In this document: positions 6,702-9,712 of the stretch, piece by piece
Layout: the number at the start of each line of letters is the position of its first letter
Numbering within the stretch: the stretch's first letter is position 1
From: an uncultured Clostridia bacterium
GTDB lineage: Bacteria; Bacillota; Clostridia; Christensenellales; UBA1242
Direction of reading: 5' to 3'
DNA length: 9,712 nt
Assembly (NCBI GenBank): GCA_948434855.1
Contig: CAOJFR010000037.1
Span: forward strand, 1 to 9,712
Position numbers and translations under genes: made by a program
Notes under the pieces: generated by a model
Databases searched by the model: none
What the model was told of the DNA's origin: nothing
The model's input: only the letters and a program-made list of their open reading frames with translations

Positions 6702-6787
6702 GCCGAAGTGGTGAAATGGCAGACACGACAGACTCAAAATCTGTTGAGGGTAACTTCGTGCGGGTTCAAGTCCCGCCTTCGGCACCA
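6702..6787 (+). tRNA. tRNA-Leu (anticodon CAA)
   Basis: An 86-nt class II tRNA with encoded CCA. The acceptor stem GCCGAAG (6702-6708) pairs with CTTCGGC (6777-6783), followed by discriminator A6784 and CCA 6785-6787. The anticodon stem ACAGA/TCTGT (6728-6732, 6740-6744) encloses loop CTCAAAA with anticodon CAA at 6735-6737, which reads UUG. The long variable arm (6745-6759) and discriminator A fit leucine. The T arm is GCGGG-TTCAAGT-CCCGC (6760-6776). UUG is a common Leu codon in the genes of this window. Confidence 0.97.
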
Positions 6788-6794
6788 AATAGAG

Positions 6795-6821
6795 CAAGAA
6801 TTTTATAATTCTTGTTTTTTT
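6795..6821 (+). terminator. Intrinsic terminator after tRNA-Leu
   Basis: CAAGAATT (6795-6802) pairs with AATTCTTG (6807-6814) around a TTAT loop, followed by seven T. It is the first clear terminator downstream of cysS, so it may also end any transcript running through from the cysS operon. Confidence 0.9.
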
Positions 6822-6897
6822 ATTAGATTAGAATAATTTTGTTTTATATTTTATCAAAAAGTAAATTTATAGTAGAGTTTAGATTTGTGAGGGGAAT

Positions 6898-7647
6898 ATG
6901 GATAAGAAATTGATTGGAAAAGTTGCTTTTGTTACTGGAGCGTCTAGTGGAATTGGAAAGGCTGTGGCTATTTTATTTGCAAAAGAAGGCGCAAATGTTA
7001 TTATTTCTTCATACAAAAATATGGATGGTGGGGAAGCTACTATTGCAGAGATGAGAAAGATTAATCCTGATGGAGAATTTTTGCATATTAATTGCAATCT
7101 TGGGAAAGTTAATGAAGTTAAAGATGCTTTTTCTATGATTGCTGAAAAATTTGGACACCTTGATATTTTGATTAACAATGCAGGCACTGCTCCTTCTTAT
7201 AAACTTCTTGAAATTAGTGAGGAAAATTTTGATAGCCTGTTTGCCTCAAATGTTAAGTCTGTTTTGTGGTGCACTCAGGAGGCGACTAAGCTTATGAAAG
7301 ACAGAGGTTGGATTATTAACACTTCTAGTATTCGTGGGCTGGATTATGCGGGAAGAAGTATTTCTTATGCTGCAACCAAGGCAGCGGTTAATAGTTTAAC
7401 AAAAACTATTGCTCAGGAACTTGCTCCTAATATTTTTGTTAATGCAGTGCTGCCTGGATTTGTGTGGACACCAAATTATGATAAAAATCCTACTGAGCTT
7501 AATCAAAAGTTTATTAATGGATGTCCACTAAAAAGATTTATTACTTGTGATGAGATTGCATCTTCTTATTTATTTTTGGCAACTCAGGAATATTTGACGG
7601 GAACTTTGCTTGTGGCTGATGGTGGCTCAACAATTCTTGGGAGATAG
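6898..7647 (+). CDS. Short-chain dehydrogenase/reductase (classical SDR, FabG-like)
   Basis: A 249-residue classical SDR, a cytosolic NAD(P)-dependent oxidoreductase with a single Rossmann domain and the usual family length. Visible motifs are the dinucleotide-binding TGASSGIG (13-20), NNAG (93-96), and the full catalytic tetrad Asn118, Ser144 (in INTSSIRG), Tyr157 and Lys161 (YAATK). Also present are a PG motif after the active site (VLPGFVWTP) and the C-terminal GTLLVADGGST. It resembles 3-oxoacyl-ACP reductase FabG and related sugar or steroid dehydrogenases. The substrate cannot be told from sequence, and no fatty-acid synthesis genes are nearby, so no symbol is assigned. ATG 6898 follows GAGGGG (6889-6894). 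A weak -10-like TATAGT at 6868-6873 lies upstream with no convincing -35. The gene stands alone between the tRNA terminator and the promoter of the next gene; no clear terminator follows it. Confidence 0.93.
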   Translation: MDKKLIGKVAFVTGASSGIGKAVAILFAKEGANVIISSYKNMDGGEATIAEMRKINPDGEFLHINCNLGKVNEVKDAFSMIAEKFGHLDILINNAGTAPSYKLLEISEENFDSLFASNVKSVLWCTQEATKLMKDRGWIINTSSIRGLDYAGRSISYAATKAAVNSLTKTIAQELAPNIFVNAVLPGFVWTPNYDKNPTELNQKFINGCPLKRFITCDEIASSYLFLATQEYLTGTLLVADGGSTILGR

Positions 7648-7699
7648 ATTGGTTTAAGTTTTGTGAATTGCAATTAAATTATTATAAATTAAATTGGTT

Positions 7700-7728
7700 T
7701 TGACAAAGTTTTGTTTTTGAGTTATAAT
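7700..7728 (+). promoter_or_regulatory. Consensus promoter of the Nudix hydrolase gene
   Basis: TTGACA (7700-7705) and TATAAT (7723-7728), both perfect consensus with a 17-nt spacer. The predicted start near 7735 leaves only about 11 nt before the ATG at 7746, with no clear Shine-Dalgarno sequence. Confidence 0.88.
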
Positions 7729-7745
7729 GTATTTGGGATTTTATT

Positions 7746-8321
7746 ATGGCATCAAAAGAATACTTTGAAGATAAGTCTAAGCTTTATTACGAAAATTATA
7801 TTAACCACAAATGCACCAAGAAAGTTAGGGGAATTGTTCTTAACGAAATGGGGCAAATTTTGCTCTTGCATTCAAAAAGACACAATGGCTTTTCTATTCC
7901 TGGTGGAACTGTTGAAGAAAATGAGTCTATTAAGGACACCGTTATTCGTGAGGTTTTTGAGGAAACTGGTGCAGAAATTATTCCTATAAAAATTGTTGGA
8001 AAATATTATCACACATCTAAGAACTTTAATTATGAAGGTGTTACTTTTGATTCTGACAGGGTTGAATATTTTTACTTTTGTAAATTTAAGGGGTTTAAAA
8101 ATCATAATTTGGGGCTTCAAGGGGAATTTGACGACGGCGATATTACTGTTATGTTTTTGGACTATGAGGATGCAGTGAACTCTAGACTGCTTAAAAGAGA
8201 TAAGTCTATGATTGAAAGGGCAGTTAATGAGTTTTTGCTTTATAAGGCAGATGAGTTTTCTGATGAGATTAATGCTCCTTATACAAATAAAAAGTTCCAT
8301 AAATTTAATAAGAAAAGATAA
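7746..8321 (+). CDS. Nudix hydrolase, intact catalytic box
   Basis: A 191-residue Nudix-fold protein predicted to hydrolyse a nucleoside diphosphate linked to another group, using a divalent metal. The Nudix box is complete at 54-76: G54-x5-E60-x7-R68-E69-V-F-E72-E73-T-G75-A, preceded by FSIPGG, so all three metal-binding glutamates (69, 72, 73) are present. The strand RGIVLNEMGQILLLH (28-42) before it is typical of the fold. The first 25 residues (ASKEYFEDKSKLYYENYINHK) and the basic C-terminal tail (TNKKFHKFNKKR) extend beyond the core; the Lys-rich tail may bind nucleic acid or membrane, which is inference. The substrate cannot be assigned. The start is the first ATG and lacks a clear ribosome binding site. 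It contrasts with the damaged Nudix-like protein at 5899-6630, to which it shows little similarity outside the fold. It is convergent with the next gene. Confidence 0.92.
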   Translation: MASKEYFEDKSKLYYENYINHKCTKKVRGIVLNEMGQILLLHSKRHNGFSIPGGTVEENESIKDTVIREVFEETGAEIIPIKIVGKYYHTSKNFNYEGVTFDSDRVEYFYFCKFKGFKNHNLGLQGEFDDGDITVMFLDYEDAVNSRLLKRDKSMIERAVNEFLLYKADEFSDEINAPYTNKKFHKFNKKR

Positions 8322-8332
8322 ATATAAATTAA

Positions 8333-8361
8333 AAAAAGATGGCAATATATGCCATCTTTTT
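8333..8361. terminator. Bidirectional terminator between convergent genes
   Basis: The stem is A5-GATGGCA (8333-8344) paired with TGCCATC-T5 (8350-8361), loop ATATA. The A run on one side and T run on the other allow termination in both directions: the Nudix gene on plus and the membrane protein on minus, whose TAA stop (8360-8362) overlaps the hairpin. Confidence 0.9.
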
Positions 8362-9712
8362 AATTTGACTTTTTGCTATTTGTATAGCCCTCGCCATGTG
8401 AACCAATTTTTCTATTTTTGAAATATACAATCAATATTAGCAGACCAATATTGATTGCAATAAGCACACAGCCAATAATTTGAAGTGTTGACCAATGATC
8501 TGATTTTAACATTTCGTTTTTGATATAACCAGAAAATTCATTGCCAAACTCATCATTGAAGGTGATATAGGTGAAGCCTGTTTTTGAATTGCGTGTTCCG
8601 TTAATTCTTATTCTTTTGTCTGTTTCAAGCAAATAGATTATTGGACTATTTTCATTTTCTTCTAAATAAACCTTTGTTCCATTTTGTTTGATATATGAAT
8701 TTGTTAACACAAAGTTGTTTGATGAACTTGGTGTGATAATTGAATCAAATTCAATATAACCAATGTTTTTGTCATTAACTTTAACCTTTAAAAACATTGA
8801 ATTGTTTGATGTGTAACAATATATGTCATTTAAAAATTCTATTCTTGAATTATCTTTTATGTTTTCAATGATTTTTGAGGTTAATTCGCTTGTTATTTTA
8901 TCTCCTATAACTTTTGTTGGAAGCGAATATAATGATGCATTTGGTTTTGCTTTTAATATTTTGTTATATTTAATTAATGTTAATTCATTACTTTCAACTA
9001 AAACTCGTTTTTCTGTTAATTTATCGCTCTCTACAAACCCCTTATAGTTTATGTCGTTAATTGTAAATAAACAATATGTGTAGTCTTTTAGATATTGTTT
9101 TCCATTTGAAGTTATGTAGCCACGGCCAATAACAATTACGTCTAGCTTTTCATTCATGAGAGTTGCACCCTCTGATGTTTTTGGTGTCCATGGGGCAGTC
9201 AATATATAGCAATTTGCATTTGTTTGGCTATATATGAAATTATCTTCTGAAAAATATTCAATTTCTATTTTTGGATTTGTAATTTTATCGGAAGTGATTA
9301 TTAGGCTTACCTCAGATAAATTTTCTACTTCTATTTTAACATAGTGAATAACTTGATCAGATGAATATATGAAAATATTGTCTGATGTTGTTGTGTGGTC
9401 TGTGAAAGCATTTAATTTGAAGTTTCCACGTTTTGTTAAATAGGTGCTCTCTACATTATCTATGATATCTATTGAAAGCTCGTAAACATAAGCATAAGTT
9501 TCTGAATAATCTTCATAATTTTTTATGTACGTTGTGATTAAGTATGGGACTTCATTACAGATTATTATGTCTGTGTCATCTAAATCTACTGTGCTGTCGG
9601 TTGTGTCAAGTTGTGTGTTGAATTTGTTGCTTGAACCAGCTGAAAGCTCACTTTTCATTGTGTTTCGGTCAGTTCTAAAATAATATACATCTGAATCATA
9701 AACAAAGACAAG
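8360..9712 (-). CDS. Membrane-anchored extracellular protein with SH3-like repeats, 5'-truncated
   Basis: The minus-strand frame is open to the window edge: 18 further codons precede the ATG at 9656-9658, and that ATG has no ribosome binding site, so the true start is off the window. About 450 residues are visible. Numbering from that ATG, 1-145 are unrecognised and Thr/Asp/Tyr-rich. Three segments ending in GFVESDKL, GYIEFDSI and GYIKNEML (about 148-213, 236-306 and 318-384) look like bacterial SH3 (SH3b) repeats, with the KAKPNASLYSLPT-type start of the second being the clearest. A single hydrophobic segment (LQIIGCVLIAINIGLLILIVY, 392-412) is followed by a basic tail (FKNRK...KKSN). This predicts a type I topology: extracellular repeats, C-terminal anchor, short cytoplasmic tail, with a signal peptide beyond the window. 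SH3b domains often bind cell-wall peptides, so a wall-associated role is plausible. The SH3b call rests on pattern only. No catalytic domain is visible. Confidence 0.75.
   Translation of the reverse strand, partial: LVFVYDSDVYYFRTDRNTMKSELSAGSSNKFNTQLDTTDSTVDLDDTDIIICNEVPYLITTYIKNYEDYSETYAYVYELSIDIIDNVESTYLTKRGNFKLNAFTDHTTTSDNIFIYSSDQVIHYVKIEVENLSEVSLIITSDKITNPKIEIEYFSEDNFIYSQTNANCYILTAPWTPKTSEGATLMNEKLDVIVIGRGYITSNGKQYLKDYTYCLFTINDINYKGFVESDKLTEKRVLVESNELTLIKYNKILKAKPNASLYSLPTKVIGDKITSELTSKIIENIKDNSRIEFLNDIYCYTSNNSMFLKVKVNDKNIGYIEFDSIITPSSSNNFVLTNSYIKQNGTKVYLEENENSPIIYLLETDKRIRINGTRNSKTGFTYITFNDEFGNEFSGYIKNEMLKSDHWSTLQIIGCVLIAINIGLLILIVYFKNRKIGSHGEGYTNSKKSN

Noticed and set aside
7648..7715. 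Similar ATTGGTTT...AGTTTTG words at about 7648 and 7694, and the AATTGCAATT palindrome near 7666
   Set aside because: They are short, imperfect, AT-rich and have no T-tract hairpin; no function can be supported, and the second word overlaps the Nudix promoter.
8823..9047. Antisense open frames inside the large genes (for example here, and minus-strand frames across 574-858, 1237-1641, 3852-4238, 4944-5492 and 6088-6597)
   Set aside because: They lie opposite clearly coding frames, have no ribosome binding sites or recognisable domains, and have the Asn/Ile/Phe/Lys-rich composition expected from complements of AT-rich genes.

Overview
The window comes from a low-GC bacterium, most likely an uncultured member of the Bacillota (Clostridia-like). 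The evidence is the AT-rich coding style, near-consensus TTGACA/TATAAT promoters, GGAGG-type ribosome binding sites, U-tailed intrinsic terminators and large secreted proteins of unknown family. TGA is a normal stop here: tryptophan is encoded by TGG at conserved positions of CysRS. There are no insertion sequences, CRISPR arrays or rRNA genes. The exact lineage is inference.

Layout: (i) 1-2043, the 3' end of a large tyrosine/asparagine-rich, probably exported protein whose stop codon lies inside its own terminator. (ii) 2118-4295, a heavily diverged relative of the 2,4-dienoyl-CoA reductase (FadH/Old Yellow Enzyme) family, possibly made from a leaderless mRNA. (iii) 4302-6630, a cysteinyl-tRNA synthetase unit: a consensus promoter, an eight-codon leader peptide with three consecutive Cys codons, a set of mutually exclusive RNA hairpins ending in a terminator, cysS, and a Nudix-like gene that has lost key catalytic residues. 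(iv) 6649-6821, a tRNA-Leu(CAA) gene with its own promoter and terminator, preceded by an 11-bp hairpin that covers the promoter -10. (v) 6898-7647, a classical short-chain dehydrogenase. (vi) 7746-8321, an intact Nudix hydrolase with a perfect promoter but almost no leader. (vii) 8360-9712 on the minus strand, the 3' part of a membrane-anchored protein with three SH3-like repeats, convergent with the Nudix gene and sharing a bidirectional terminator.

The most notable system is the control region of cysS. In Bacillota this gene is usually controlled by a T-box riboswitch that reads uncharged tRNA-Cys. No T-box is visible here. Instead the 5' leader has all the parts of a classical trp-style ribosome-mediated attenuator: a translated MQKLCCCN peptide, a segment that sequesters the antiterminator, an 11-bp antiterminator, and a terminator that ends directly against the cysS ribosome binding site. 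Inferred logic: when Cys-tRNA-Cys is scarce the ribosome stalls on the Cys codons, the antiterminator forms and CysRS is made. When it is plentiful the leader is completed and transcription stops.

Two genes in the window (2118-4295 and 5899-6630) keep the fold signature of an enzyme family while losing catalytic residues, so both are better called enzyme-like proteins than given an enzymatic name.
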